Assembly (NCBI GenBank): GCA_947503035.1
Contig: CANNCD010000010.1
Coordinates: forward strand, 1 to 51,655
Direction: 5' to 3'
Origin: an uncultured Halocynthiibacter sp.
GTDB taxonomy: Bacteria > Pseudomonadota > Alphaproteobacteria > Rhodobacterales > Rhodobacteraceae
DNA length: 51,655 nt
In this document: in pieces, positions 9,117 to 18,513 of the stretch
Position numbering within the stretch: the stretch's first letter is position 1
Layout of the letters: every line of letters starts with the position of its first letter
The notes under the pieces: generated by a model
What the model saw: the letters and a program-made list of their open reading frames with translations, nothing else
The model's database searches: none
Told to the model about the DNA's origin: nothing
Translations under genes and position numbers: made by a program

Positions 9117-9985
9117 CAAAACGCAAAGGTATTATCCTCGCAGGTGGCACCGGTTCCCGTCTGCACCCGATTACACTTAGTGTCTCAAAGCAACTTTTGC
9201 CTATTTACGACAAACCCATGATTTACTACCCGCTATCAGTTCTGATGCTGACGGGTATTCGCGAAGTCGCAATGATCACGACCCCGCATGACCAACAGCA
9301 ATTCAAACGTCTTTTGGGTGATGGTAGCCAATGGGGCATGGACATCACCTATATTGTCCAAGACAGCCCAGACGGCTTGGCGCAGGCGTATCTATTGACC
9401 GAAGACTTCCTTGATGGCGCGCCGTCTGCGATGGTCTTGGGTGACAACATCTTCTTTGGTCACGGTCTTCCAGAGCTTCTTAAATCTGCGGATGAGAAAG
9501 CCACCGGCGGCACCGTCTTTGGTTATCATGTTGCGGATCCTGAACGGTATGGCGTGGTGTCCTTTGATGGCGATGGCAACGCAGAGTCCATTATCGAAAA
9601 GCCGGAAAAACCACTGTCGAACTATGCGGTAACGGGCCTGTACTTCCTCGATGGCTCGGCCACTGAGCGTGCGAAGAAGGTTCAGAAATCTGAACGTGGT
9701 GAGCTTGAAATCACCTCATTGCTGGAAATGTACCTTCACGACGGAAGCCTCAGCGTTGAAACCATGGGCCGCGGCTATGCTTGGCTTGATACGGGCACCC
9801 ATGCCAGCCTGTTGGATGCCGGAAACTTTGTACGTACGTTGACAGACCGCCAAGGCATGCAGGCCGGCTGCCCAGAAGAGATCGCTTATCACCAAGGCTT
9901 CATCACCAAAGACCAGCTCGCCCAACATGCGGAAACCTATAAGAAGACCGCGTATGGCCGGTATCTTAAGAGCTTGATTGCTTAG
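9113..9985 (+). CDS. rmlA: Glucose-1-phosphate thymidylyltransferase (operon 1)
   Basis: First step of the pathway, making dTDP-glucose from glucose-1-phosphate and dTTP. 290 residues from ATG 9113. The nucleotidyltransferase signature GGTGSRLHPIT is followed by KQLLPIYDKPMIYYPLS, LGDNIFFGHG, EKPEKPLSNYAVTGLYF and GRGYAWLDTGTH. An upstream in-frame start (9065) would lie inside rmlD and is not favoured because the ATG is coupled to the rmlD stop. The order C-B-D-A is the same in the second operon. Confidence 0.96.
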   Translation: MTKRKGIILAGGTGSRLHPITLSVSKQLLPIYDKPMIYYPLSVLMLTGIREVAMITTPHDQQQFKRLLGDGSQWGMDITYIVQDSPDGLAQAYLLTEDFLDGAPSAMVLGDNIFFGHGLPELLKSADEKATGGTVFGYHVADPERYGVVSFDGDGNAESIIEKPEKPLSNYAVTGLYFLDGSATERAKKVQKSERGELEITSLLEMYLHDGSLSVETMGRGYAWLDTGTHASLLDAGNFVRTLTDRQGMQAGCPEEIAYHQGFITKDQLAQHAETYKKTAYGRYLKSLIA

Positions 9986-10022
9986 TTGAAACATATGAAT
10001 ACTGAATCTGGGTGGAATGGCG

Positions 10023-11312
10023 ATGCATTCAAAAGATAATCTATTCAAATGGATTCTTAGTAAGGGTACTTATACTTTAGGCTTAAAAGTCACGGCAATG
10101 GTTATCACATTGGGCTTCGTGTCTATTATGTCAATCTTTTTAACAAAGGCTGATTATGGGGCGGTGGTTACACTGATGTCAGCATCCATTCTCGTCGCTG
10201 CATTTTCTGGCCTAGGTCAGCAAGAGTTTATGGTACGTGAAATCTCCCAGAAACTAGATGACGGAGAAGTTGAATCAGCGGAAAAATCCGTCGTTTTATC
10301 AACGAGTTGGGTTTCGATAAGCGGGCTATTATTTGGCTGTATTTTAAGCTTAGGCCTTTTCATCGCTGGTTTTTCACCTGTGCTTGCATTGTGTGGGTTG
10401 CCGTTGGTATTTTTTCTCTCCCTGAACCAGTGTTGGGCAGGCTTTGCCAGAGCACGTGAAAAATTTTTCTGGTCTTTAGCCCCATTGGAAATCTTCTGGC
10501 GTTCAGGAGTTATTATCGCAATAGGCTTTGCTTCGTTCATTGGCTTTGAAGCTAATGCTGAACAAACAGGCATCCTTCTGATAATGGTATTATCGGTAGC
10601 CGTCATCTCGCAAGCTTCGGTTTTAAAGATTCAGCCTTCTGCACTAATATCTAGACCGCATTTAAGAAAACATCGCTTAAGGGTGCGTTCTTCAATCGAC
10701 TTCGCGACCAATAATATTTCCATTGTGCTGACAAACTTACTTGATGTCGTACTCGTCGGGGTCTTAATCTCAGAAGTTGCCGCAGCCGAATATTTTCCTG
10801 CCAATAGACTGGCTCTAGTAACGGCGTTTGTCAGTACCGCGATGACATTAGTTATTGGACCTAAATTGGCGGTGGCGTTGAAGCAGGCTAACCATGAGAG
10901 TATTTATAAAATCACGACAATAGCAACTAGCATCTGTTGTCTAGCAACGCTTATATTCGGATTTTCATTGATTTTTCTATATGACTATTACAGTTTTTTA
11001 TTCCCCACTGTAAGCCAAGCCACATTTGTGGCTCTTACAATTCTGGTATCGGTGCAGGTGGTTTTACCATTTTTTGGGTTTGGTCAGCTTTTGTTGGCAA
11101 TGTCCGGACATGAGGCGCTTCTCAGGAAAATAAATATTGTATTCCTTATTGTCGGTTCTGCGCTTCTTTATACATCCACCTTTTTTCAAGACTTTGTCTT
11201 GGTCGCCATAGCTTCGTCTTCGATCTTGATTACGAGACGCCTTGTTTTTGCAATTTTGGCGTACGTAAAAACAGGTGTGTATCCATTTTGTGGTATTTTT
11301 AATATGAAGTAA
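10023..11312 (+). CDS. Wzx-like lipid-linked polysaccharide flippase
   Basis: About 429 residues, dominated by some 12 hydrophobic segments spread evenly along the chain, with few charged stretches, as in Wzx/RfbX flippases of the MOP superfamily. A polar segment near residues 205-225 precedes SSIDFATNNISIVLTNLLDVVLVG, typical of the second half of these proteins. Such proteins move undecaprenyl-linked repeat units across the inner membrane. I prefer ATG 10023, since GGTGG sits 7 bases before it; ATG 10017 touches the ribosome site. Sequence conservation in this family is poor, so the call rests on topology and on the neighbours (priming enzyme and a Wzy-like protein). Confidence 0.82.
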   Translation: MHSKDNLFKWILSKGTYTLGLKVTAMVITLGFVSIMSIFLTKADYGAVVTLMSASILVAAFSGLGQQEFMVREISQKLDDGEVESAEKSVVLSTSWVSISGLLFGCILSLGLFIAGFSPVLALCGLPLVFFLSLNQCWAGFARAREKFFWSLAPLEIFWRSGVIIAIGFASFIGFEANAEQTGILLIMVLSVAVISQASVLKIQPSALISRPHLRKHRLRVRSSIDFATNNISIVLTNLLDVVLVGVLISEVAAAEYFPANRLALVTAFVSTAMTLVIGPKLAVALKQANHESIYKITTIATSICCLATLIFGFSLIFLYDYYSFLFPTVSQATFVALTILVSVQVVLPFFGFGQLLLAMSGHEALLRKINIVFLIVGSALLYTSTFFQDFVLVAIASSSILITRRLVFAILAYVKTGVYPFCGIFNMK

Positions 11313-11377
11313 CCCGCTAAAAACACGGATAGAAGCAGTGTAATGTAAGATGTTTTCTCTAATATTGGATAACAGAA

Positions 11378-12334
11378 ATGCCTAAAAACGTCGACCAAAA
11401 ATCCTTACCAAACCTAATTATGCCTGGAGTTCAAAAATCAGGAACTACATATCTTGCGAATTTGATGCAACAGCACCCAGACATATTTGTACCTAAAATA
11501 AAGGAGCCTACTCATTTTATCTATAGATGTAATGAGGAGCTTAACTATCCTAGTGGTGATGTTATAAAATCCGCGTTCTCATCTGAAGGTGCGTATAACA
11601 GCCTCTTTGAAGGTCAAAACGAAGTAAAGTGGCGTTTGGATGCAAGTACATCCTATTTTTACAAATCCAATATTCGCAAAAAAATACATGAAGTTTGCCC
11701 AAACGCAAAAATCATTATTGCATTGAGAGACCCCGTTGGTAGAGCTTATTCAGCTTTCAATTATCACAAGCAACTTACCTTCGAAAGTGTCGAAGATTTT
11801 GATGAAGCTATTTCTCTTGAGCAAGAGCGCATAGACAAAAATGTGATGGCGCTTACGCCCTACATAAAAACTGGTTTCTATTTCAGCCCCATACAAGAAT
11901 GGATGGACCTTTTCGGAAGAGAGAACGTACATGTCGTACTTTTCGATGATATCAGAGATAACATTGATAAATGCATGTTAGAAATCTGTGAATTTCTTGA
12001 AATTGATCCAATTCATTTCGAATTTGAATCGGATAGTAATACATCAGTAATTACTAAGTCTCGGTTCAAGAAATGGGTTATTAATAGATCCACAAGTGGC
12101 AAAAGCTATGATACTCCACTAAGGCGAATGGCCCGACAACTGCTTGGGCCTGAGCTGCGAGCACACATAAGAGCTAAGGTTATTAGGCCTTTTGTTTACT
12201 CAAAGTCTGGATCCGAGAAACCAAAAAAACTGTCAGATGAATTGAAAGCTTCACTAACACCACAATATCAAGCAGATATAGAGGCGCTTTCTGAATTAAT
12301 AGGCAGAGATCTCTCCCACTGGCTCATCAAATAA
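11378..12334 (+). CDS. PAPS-dependent sulfotransferase (heparan-sulfotransferase-like)
   Basis: 318 residues. The 5'-phosphosulfate loop PGVQKSGTTYLANLMQQHP (Lys20, Thr23, Thr24) and the 3'-phosphate block IIALRDPVGRAYSAFNYH (Arg117, Ser126) are those of the sulfotransfer_1/NDST-like family, which moves sulfate from PAPS to a sugar hydroxyl or amine. With the flanking flippase and glycosyltransferases, the polysaccharide itself is the likely acceptor. Noticeably AT-rich against the rml genes before it, which suggests a different origin. Sulfation in the cytoplasm on the lipid-linked unit is an inference. No PAPS-making genes are present here. Confidence 0.9.
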   Translation: MPKNVDQKSLPNLIMPGVQKSGTTYLANLMQQHPDIFVPKIKEPTHFIYRCNEELNYPSGDVIKSAFSSEGAYNSLFEGQNEVKWRLDASTSYFYKSNIRKKIHEVCPNAKIIIALRDPVGRAYSAFNYHKQLTFESVEDFDEAISLEQERIDKNVMALTPYIKTGFYFSPIQEWMDLFGRENVHVVLFDDIRDNIDKCMLEICEFLEIDPIHFEFESDSNTSVITKSRFKKWVINRSTSGKSYDTPLRRMARQLLGPELRAHIRAKVIRPFVYSKSGSEKPKKLSDELKASLTPQYQADIEALSELIGRDLSHWLIK

Positions 12335-12369
12335 CTCAAGTTTAGTATACTAAAAAGGCGAGGATCCAA

Positions 12370-13404
12370 ATGGTTGCTCAAATCGATAAGACGATGTTTC
12401 AAAAACGCTTATGGAAAATTCCAGGGCGACTCATGGCATACATATTTATTGAGGGTCGTGCCCTAACGACAAAGGGACAGTGGATTAACCCCGTTGTGTT
12501 TGCAGGGTACAAACTTGCGCAAATCATAAGGCCGCCGGTGAAAAGCAAAGCGCCGATCTTCATCATCGGTACGGGCCGCAGTGGAACAACCGTTCTGGGC
12601 AAGCTGTTTGCCCTGCACCGCGAGACTGTATTCCTAAATGAACCCAAGGCGATTTGGCATTATGCACATGGGGCCGAGGACATCATTGGATCCTACACAA
12701 CTGGACCATCAACCATCCGCCTTGCAAAGGCAAAAGACCCACAGACGCTAGCAAGCAAGATTTCAAACATCTATGGCTGGAGCCTGTTTTGGGGGGGCGC
12801 CAGACGCATTGTCGATAAGTACCCTGAACTTGTGTTCCGTACCGACTTTGTAAATGACGTCTTTCCCGATGCTAAATTTATCGCGATCTTACGCGATGGC
12901 GTAGATACCTGCAGCTCGGTGACAAATTGGTCGAAACGCAAAGGTGTGGTAGAGAGCGGCGAGACCCATGATTGGTGGGGACGCGAAGATCGTAAATGGC
13001 ACATGATTGTTGATCAGATTGTTCCTGAACATGATGATCTTGCCCCGTTTGCGGACAAATTAAGACAGACGAAGGATCACCGGGATCGTGCGGCCGTAGA
13101 GTGGATTGTGTCCATGCGCGAGGCACAGGCTGCATATGCTAACAACCCGGACAAGGTTCTGTGTATTAAGTTTGAAGCCTTATGTGAAAAGCCAGAGAGC
13201 ATCTTACGGGAAATGCTGGAACATTGCGGTCTCTCAGACGACACTGTATTCGCCGAATATTCAAAGCAAATCTTGGATGCACCTGAAAGCTACGAAACAC
13301 TGGAGCTGATGCCTGAAATCTTGGAACCATTCAAAAAAGTTTTGACCGAAATGGCCTGGGAAAACAGCGTATCAAGAGTTGTCACGAGAAAGGTAGACAT
13401 CTAA
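12370..13404 (+). CDS. Second sulfotransferase family protein
   Basis: 344 residues. PIFIIGTGRSGTTVLGKLF (Arg70-Ser-Gly-Thr-Thr74) is the phosphosulfate-binding loop, AKFIAILRDGVDTCSSVTNW the 3'-phosphate-binding strand and helix, and KFEALCEKPESILREMLEHCG the usual C-terminal block. The first 60 residues are an extension with no recognised domain. The stop is directly followed by the start of the next glycosyltransferase (TAAATG), indicating coupled expression. Acceptor unknown; not closely similar to the preceding sulfotransferase. Confidence 0.88.
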   Translation: MVAQIDKTMFQKRLWKIPGRLMAYIFIEGRALTTKGQWINPVVFAGYKLAQIIRPPVKSKAPIFIIGTGRSGTTVLGKLFALHRETVFLNEPKAIWHYAHGAEDIIGSYTTGPSTIRLAKAKDPQTLASKISNIYGWSLFWGGARRIVDKYPELVFRTDFVNDVFPDAKFIAILRDGVDTCSSVTNWSKRKGVVESGETHDWWGREDRKWHMIVDQIVPEHDDLAPFADKLRQTKDHRDRAAVEWIVSMREAQAAYANNPDKVLCIKFEALCEKPESILREMLEHCGLSDDTVFAEYSKQILDAPESYETLELMPEILEPFKKVLTEMAWENSVSRVVTRKVDI

Positions 13405-14610
13405 ATGAATATTCTTGAGGTGTCGCAGAACTTTGATATCAGAGGTGGAAGTGATGTGATTGTCCATCAAACACAAAAGCTTCTTCAGAAATCAGGACAT
13501 GACGTCCATTTGTTTGCTGCACTTGATGGGAACGATGAGAATGACGGTACCTTCCCTTCGGCGGATCACTTTAACAACCCATCGCCGTTGAACTTGTGGA
13601 AATATATATATTCCCCGCAAGCACGTTCACGAATGGAAAATTTCCTAGATCAAAACCCAATAGATGTGGCTCATTTTCATATTTATTATGGAAAATTGAC
13701 TTCTTCTATCATCGCTCCATTGCGCAAACGCAATATTCCCATAGTTCAGCACTTACATGAATATCGGACATATTGTTCAACATACACTTCGCAACGAGAT
13801 GGCCAAACATGCTTGGACTGCAGCGTTGGGTCTTATTTGCCTGGGTTGAAAAATAGATGTAATAGAGGTTCGCTCGCTCGTTCGGCATTATCAACGGCTG
13901 AAATGTATGTATCAGACTTCTTAGGTGCCAAGAGCGCAATTTCCAAATTTGTGACCGTTTCGGATTTTCAACGACAGCAGATTATCAAGCAAGGCCTGCC
14001 CGCTTCAAAAGTTCAGACAATTTATAATCCAGTGGATGATGTTTTCCTTAATATCAAAGCAGGAAAGCGCGAGAATGTTTTATATTTCGGGCGGATCGAA
14101 GACTATAAAGGTGTTTTTGATATCCTTGACGTTGCTGAACGGTTACCTGATCACCCCTTTCAATTTGTCGGAACGGGCAACTCTACTGACAAATTGATTC
14201 AGGAGATTAAGAGCCGAAATCTCACAAATGTTACCTATTTGGGGCATAAAGACAAAAATGAACTACTCCCTATTTTGTCAAATGCACGCGTGGCTTTAGT
14301 TCCTTCCAAATGGCATGAAACATTTGGCCTTACCGCTGTAGAAGCAATGGCCGCGGGCGTGCCGGTTATCGTTTCAAATATGGGCGGCTTGCCTGAAGTG
14401 GCTGGAAATAATGAGGGTGGATTTATCTTTGATATGGGTGATACCCATACTCTTGCAAAACTTATTCAGTGCTTAATGGATGATGATGTTTTCTTTAATA
14501 AACAGTCGTCTTTGGCAAGAACTCGGGTGCAACGCATGTTCACAGAAGATACTTACTTGGCACAAATTTCGAATTTGCTTGCCGATGGAGCTTCCTCAAA
14601 TGAAAAGTGA
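13405..14610 (+). CDS. GT4-family glycosyltransferase
   Basis: 401 residues with a GT-B fold. The N-terminal acceptor half begins MNILEVSQNFDIRGGSDV; the donor half has YFGRIEDYKGV, FVGTGN and the EX7E block WHETFGLTAVEAMAAGVPV, as in retaining GT4 enzymes. A cysteine-bearing stretch (TCLDCS ... NRC) near residues 132-150 is common in one subgroup of these enzymes. Probably adds one sugar to the repeat unit on the cytoplasmic face; donor and linkage unknown. Confidence 0.88.
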   Translation: MNILEVSQNFDIRGGSDVIVHQTQKLLQKSGHDVHLFAALDGNDENDGTFPSADHFNNPSPLNLWKYIYSPQARSRMENFLDQNPIDVAHFHIYYGKLTSSIIAPLRKRNIPIVQHLHEYRTYCSTYTSQRDGQTCLDCSVGSYLPGLKNRCNRGSLARSALSTAEMYVSDFLGAKSAISKFVTVSDFQRQQIIKQGLPASKVQTIYNPVDDVFLNIKAGKRENVLYFGRIEDYKGVFDILDVAERLPDHPFQFVGTGNSTDKLIQEIKSRNLTNVTYLGHKDKNELLPILSNARVALVPSKWHETFGLTAVEAMAAGVPVIVSNMGGLPEVAGNNEGGFIFDMGDTHTLAKLIQCLMDDDVFFNKQSSLARTRVQRMFTEDTYLAQISNLLADGASSNEK

Positions 14611-15829
14611 TAACACCGTCAAGAAACTACCTCTGTTTGAAGTCATATTCATTAATTTCTCAATATTATACCTACTATTCGCCTTTAGGGGCATTATGCG
14701 GGATGCCCTTGGCGCATCGTATTTTATTGCGCATAGCGGAATAGTTCTTGCCATTTATCTCATCACTCTAACTCTACTTTTTTCAAGAAAACCCAAAATA
14801 TCATTTTCACTGAATTTCTTCTTATTGGTTTTATTGATCTTGATAGCCAGCTTATCCTTAAGCTGGTCGGTCAGTATAGTTGATACGCTTAATGGGCTCG
14901 TCGGTCTTATTGGCGTTGCTCTTCTCGGAATCTACATAGCAACAGCTGTTGAAACTGATTTTTCCAAGTATCTTCTTAATGCTGTGTTTACCTATGTACT
15001 GATAACGATGTTTCTCTATATCTTGGGTATAGATATCACCATCTACCGATATAATGGCCATGGTGAACCCGCCTTCCAAGGTTTCACTGACCATAAAAAC
15101 CTAGTTGGAAACATGATTGGTTTAGCGACCACTATTTTATATGCTGAGTCTAGGTCTCGTCACTTTAAGCCGACAACATCGATCATATACTTCTCGGTGT
15201 TTCTCGTAACTCTTTTTGTCGCCAAGGCATCGACATCGATTGTGGCCCTTGCCCTTGCCGTCGCATTTTATGAAATGGCATTTCTATTTCGCAATCGGCG
15301 CTCATCAACCCTACTGTTCTCAGCCATAGCACTCTATTTTTCTATAGCCCTAGTCATCTTGTTACCAAGCATGTGGGGCAGCCTATTGTCTGCGCTTGGT
15401 GAAAACGCAACGCTATCATCAAGAACTATCATTTGGGATATTGTACTCACCCAAGTACAGGAGCGCCCGATTTTGGGGTTTGGGTTTAACGCCTATTGGA
15501 GTGAAGGCAATCCATATGGTTATGAGTTTGCACAACGTTTTTACGGCAAAACATTTAAGCAGGCACACAATGGATTTATCGAAGTGGCTGCTAATATAGG
15601 CGTTCCCGCTATGATTATTATGATAGTCGCATGTTTGATGCTAATTTTTGTCGGACATAGCCAAATAGGAAACTCACAACACCGACAGGCATTTTGGCTT
15701 GCTACGATTTTTATTATTTTTAATAATCTTGGAGAAGCCAATTTTTTCACTGGAAACTATCTTATGTTTTCGATTTTACTTGCAGCTTCATTGATACTTT
15801 CACCGTCAAAACCACGTCTCAGGAATTAA
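14600..15829 (+). CDS. Wzy-like polysaccharide polymerase / O-antigen ligase family membrane protein
   Basis: 409 residues from ATG 14600, overlapping the preceding gene by 11 bases with GGAG 9 bases upstream. About ten to twelve hydrophobic helices, and a large periplasmic loop with SSRTIIWDIVLTQVQERPILG followed by KQAHNGFIEVAANIGVPAM, the Wzy_C/O-antigen ligase pattern (conserved Arg and the H-N pair). Such proteins polymerise or transfer undecaprenyl-linked repeat units in the periplasm. Its place between a flippase-containing operon start and a GT suggests the polymerase role. Confidence 0.85.
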   Translation: MKSDNTVKKLPLFEVIFINFSILYLLFAFRGIMRDALGASYFIAHSGIVLAIYLITLTLLFSRKPKISFSLNFFLLVLLILIASLSLSWSVSIVDTLNGLVGLIGVALLGIYIATAVETDFSKYLLNAVFTYVLITMFLYILGIDITIYRYNGHGEPAFQGFTDHKNLVGNMIGLATTILYAESRSRHFKPTTSIIYFSVFLVTLFVAKASTSIVALALAVAFYEMAFLFRNRRSSTLLFSAIALYFSIALVILLPSMWGSLLSALGENATLSSRTIIWDIVLTQVQERPILGFGFNAYWSEGNPYGYEFAQRFYGKTFKQAHNGFIEVAANIGVPAMIIMIVACLMLIFVGHSQIGNSQHRQAFWLATIFIIFNNLGEANFFTGNYLMFSILLAASLILSPSKPRLRN

Positions 15830-15838
15830 GTCTTATCT

Positions 15839-16930
15839 ATGCAAATCAACATACTTGGTACACGTGGTGTGCCAGCTGCGCACGGTGGGTTTGAAACATT
15901 CGCCCATGAACTGGCACCCTATCTCGTTGAACAGGGGCATGATGTTCTTGTGTATTGCCAACCCGATGAGGGCACGCCCCGCCAATGGGTCGAGGACGAA
16001 TGGAACGGTGTCAAACGCCGCCACTTTGTGCCGAAAAACGGTGGTGCCTTGGGGACCATGGAATTTGATCTGGCCTGTGCGCTGGATGTTCTCAAACAAC
16101 CCGGTGTGGATCTGGTCCTTGGATATAATACCGCGGTCTTTAACATCATTCAGCGTCTGCGCGGCAGACGTGTTTTGATGAACATGGACGGCATTGAATG
16201 GAAGCGCGCCAAGTGGAGCCTTCCGGCAAGAATTTGGTTTTTCATCAACGAAGTCGCTGGGGCTAATCTCTGTCATGTGCCAATTGCGGACCATCCCGAG
16301 ATTTCCAACCATGTGGCACGTCGCTGTTTCAAAAAGCCGGTCATGATCCCCTATGGGGCTGATGCCATTGAAACGGCTGATGCGGCGCATGTTGAAAAGC
16401 TTGGCCTAAAACCAGACGAATATCTTGTTTCGATCGCACGTATTGAGCCTGAGAATTCGATTTTGGAAATGGTTCAGGCCTTTTCTGCCCTCGAGACAGA
16501 CAAGAAATGCGTCATTCTGGGGAAATTCATGGAGGGGAACGACTATCATGCTTCGGTCAAGGCTGCCGCAGGTCCGAACGTCATCTTCCCTGGTGCTATT
16601 TACGACAAAACCGTTGTCGAAGCCCTTCGCTTTCATTGCCGCGCCTATCTTCATGGCCACCAAGTTGGCGGTACCAACCCATCGCTTGTAGAAGCGCTTG
16701 GGGCGGGGAATGCGGTTTTGGCCCATGACAATAAGTTCAATCGCTGGACGACAAATAGCTCTCAGTTCTATTTCGAGACCATCGAGCAATGCAAAGACCA
16801 GATGAAGAGCATCTTCGACACCCCATCAGACGTCAGCAAGGCCCGCGAAAGCGCCGTGCAACAGCACCACGACAGGTTCCTGTGGAAAGATGTGCTGGCC
16901 GCCTATGAGAAAACATTGATCGAATCCTAG
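15839..16930 (+). CDS. GT4-type glycosyltransferase with DUF1972 N-terminus (rhamnosyltransferase-like)
   Basis: 363 residues. The N-terminal block ILGTRGVPAAHGGFETF is the DUF1972 signature, found in rhamnosyltransferases such as pneumococcal Cps2T, which uses dTDP-L-rhamnose. GYNTAVFNII, NMDGIEWKRAKW and HQVGGTNPSLVEALGAGNAV complete the family pattern. Since dTDP-rhamnose is made by four genes of the same operon, transfer of rhamnose is the natural guess. Last gene of the plus-strand operon; a hairpin follows at 16950. Confidence 0.88.
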   Translation: MQINILGTRGVPAAHGGFETFAHELAPYLVEQGHDVLVYCQPDEGTPRQWVEDEWNGVKRRHFVPKNGGALGTMEFDLACALDVLKQPGVDLVLGYNTAVFNIIQRLRGRRVLMNMDGIEWKRAKWSLPARIWFFINEVAGANLCHVPIADHPEISNHVARRCFKKPVMIPYGADAIETADAAHVEKLGLKPDEYLVSIARIEPENSILEMVQAFSALETDKKCVILGKFMEGNDYHASVKAAAGPNVIFPGAIYDKTVVEALRFHCRAYLHGHQVGGTNPSLVEALGAGNAVLAHDNKFNRWTTNSSQFYFETIEQCKDQMKSIFDTPSDVSKARESAVQQHHDRFLWKDVLAAYEKTLIES

Positions 16931-16949
16931 CGGACGCGCCTGTGATCAA

Positions 16950-16977
16950 GGGCTGTTGATAGGACTGTCAGCAGCCC
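16950..16977. terminator. Hairpin between convergent operons
   Basis: GGGCTGTTGA (16950-16959) pairs with TCAGCAGCCC (16968-16977), 10 pairs with one G-U, loop of 8. It lies in the 82-base gap between the end of the polysaccharide operon and the end of manC. There is no clear T-run on either side, so it may work poorly or with Rho. Confidence 0.5.
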
Positions 16978-17012
16978 CTGCGGTGCGCTAGACACATCCG
17001 ACCGCCTCCTTG

Positions 17013-18437
17013 TTACTGACGTTCATAGACATCATCATAGCGGATGATGTCATCTTCTCCGACATAGGCACCGGTTTGAACTTCAACCAAGACCATGGGC
17101 AGACGTCCGGGGTTTTCCAATCGGTGCACGGCGCCCAGCGGAATATAGACGGATTGGTTTTCCGTGATCATCTGGGTGTCATCGCCAATGGTGACACGCG
17201 CGGTACCTTCGACAACGACCCAATGTTCGGCACGGTGCACGTGGCTTTGGGATGAAAGGGACGCGCCCGGTTGAACCACGATCCGTTTCACCTTGAACCG
17301 ATCCCCTGTGATCAATGTCTCAAACCAGCCCCATGGGCGATGCTCCTTGGGAAAAACTTTGGCCTGTGGGCTTTGTTTCGCGGCCAATGCAGTCACCGCA
17401 AGCTTGACCTCTTGGCCGCGGTTCATATCCGCGACCAACACCGCATCGGGCATAGCGACCGCCACGATGTTATCCAAACCAATGCCTACGATTTCTTGGG
17501 TCGGGCTTTCTGAGCGCAGCAAACTGTCCTTGCACTCAATCGCCGTCGCGGCCCCCGAAAGGGCAACCCCATTGTCGCCAGCTGTTTCACGCCAGACCGC
17601 GTCCCATCCGCCCAAGTCGGACCACGTGCCGCCATAGGGCACGACCGACAGGTTGTCCGACTTTTCCATCACCGCATAATCGATCGAGATACCCTCGACC
17701 TGCCCCCATGCCTCGGGATCAAGCCGCAAGAACCCAAGGTCCGGCTTGGCCTTGGTCATGGCATCAGAAACGGGGGCATAGAGATCGGGTGCGTGGGTAC
17801 GAAATGCGTCAATAATCCCCTTAACAGAGACTAAAAATATCCCCGCATTCCAAAGATAGTTCCCCGCCTCCACCAATGTCTGCGCCCGCGTCGCGTCGGG
17901 TTTTTCCACAAAGGACACAAGCGGCACTGCCCCATTCCCATCAGGGCAGGCCGACAGTTCAAGATAGCCATACCCCGTTTCCGCACGATCAGGCGTGATC
18001 CCAAAGGTCACAAGCTGCCCAGCCTCAACCGCCGTGCGCCCCGCCAGAACGGCACGGTGAAATTGATCAGTATCAGGGATGACATGGTCCGATGGCGCAA
18101 TCAGCAAAATCCCATCTGGGTCCGTCTGTGCAATATGAAAAGCAGCCGCCAAAACCGCAGGGGCCGTATTGCGCCCCTCGGGCTCAATCAAGATCGCCCC
18201 GGGGTCGATGCCCACACCGGCCAGTTGTTCGGTGACGATAAACCGAAAATCGGAATTAGTCAGAACCACGGGGGCGGCAAAGTGTAGGGCACCGCTGCTA
18301 GTCATGCGTTTCGCCGAGCTTTGAAACAGGGTTTCATCCCCCATCAAAGACGAAAACTGCTTTGGGTAGGACTTGCGCGACAGCGGCCAAAGCCGCGTGC
18401 CCGAGCCGCCAGCCAATAAAACGGGTGTGATAATCAT
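17013..18437 (-). CDS. manC: Mannose-1-phosphate guanylyltransferase / mannose-6-phosphate isomerase (bifunctional)
   Basis: 474 residues, the usual length of the ManC/AlgA/XanB type II enzymes. The N-terminal nucleotidyltransferase has LLAGGSGTRLWPLSRKSYPK at residues 7-26 and FVEKPD near 170; the C-terminal cupin domain (about 350-474) has QSHVHRAEHW and the phosphomannose isomerase metal-site histidines. It makes GDP-mannose. Its partner phosphomannomutase is at 24351, beyond the replication module. GDP-mannose may be used directly or converted to other GDP-sugars, but no GDP-mannose dehydratase or dehydrogenase is seen here. High GC relative to the AT-rich glycosyltransferases. Confidence 0.95.
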   Translation of the reverse strand: MIITPVLLAGGSGTRLWPLSRKSYPKQFSSLMGDETLFQSSAKRMTSSGALHFAAPVVLTNSDFRFIVTEQLAGVGIDPGAILIEPEGRNTAPAVLAAAFHIAQTDPDGILLIAPSDHVIPDTDQFHRAVLAGRTAVEAGQLVTFGITPDRAETGYGYLELSACPDGNGAVPLVSFVEKPDATRAQTLVEAGNYLWNAGIFLVSVKGIIDAFRTHAPDLYAPVSDAMTKAKPDLGFLRLDPEAWGQVEGISIDYAVMEKSDNLSVVPYGGTWSDLGGWDAVWRETAGDNGVALSGAATAIECKDSLLRSESPTQEIVGIGLDNIVAVAMPDAVLVADMNRGQEVKLAVTALAAKQSPQAKVFPKEHRPWGWFETLITGDRFKVKRIVVQPGASLSSQSHVHRAEHWVVVEGTARVTIGDDTQMITENQSVYIPLGAVHRLENPGRLPMVLVEVQTGAYVGEDDIIRYDDVYERQ

Positions 18438-18513
18438 GGCCTCATAGTATCCTGAAAATACCGCGTCGTTCCATAAAATGCGACACAGTCCATTAACCTA
18501 TAGTCAAAGAATC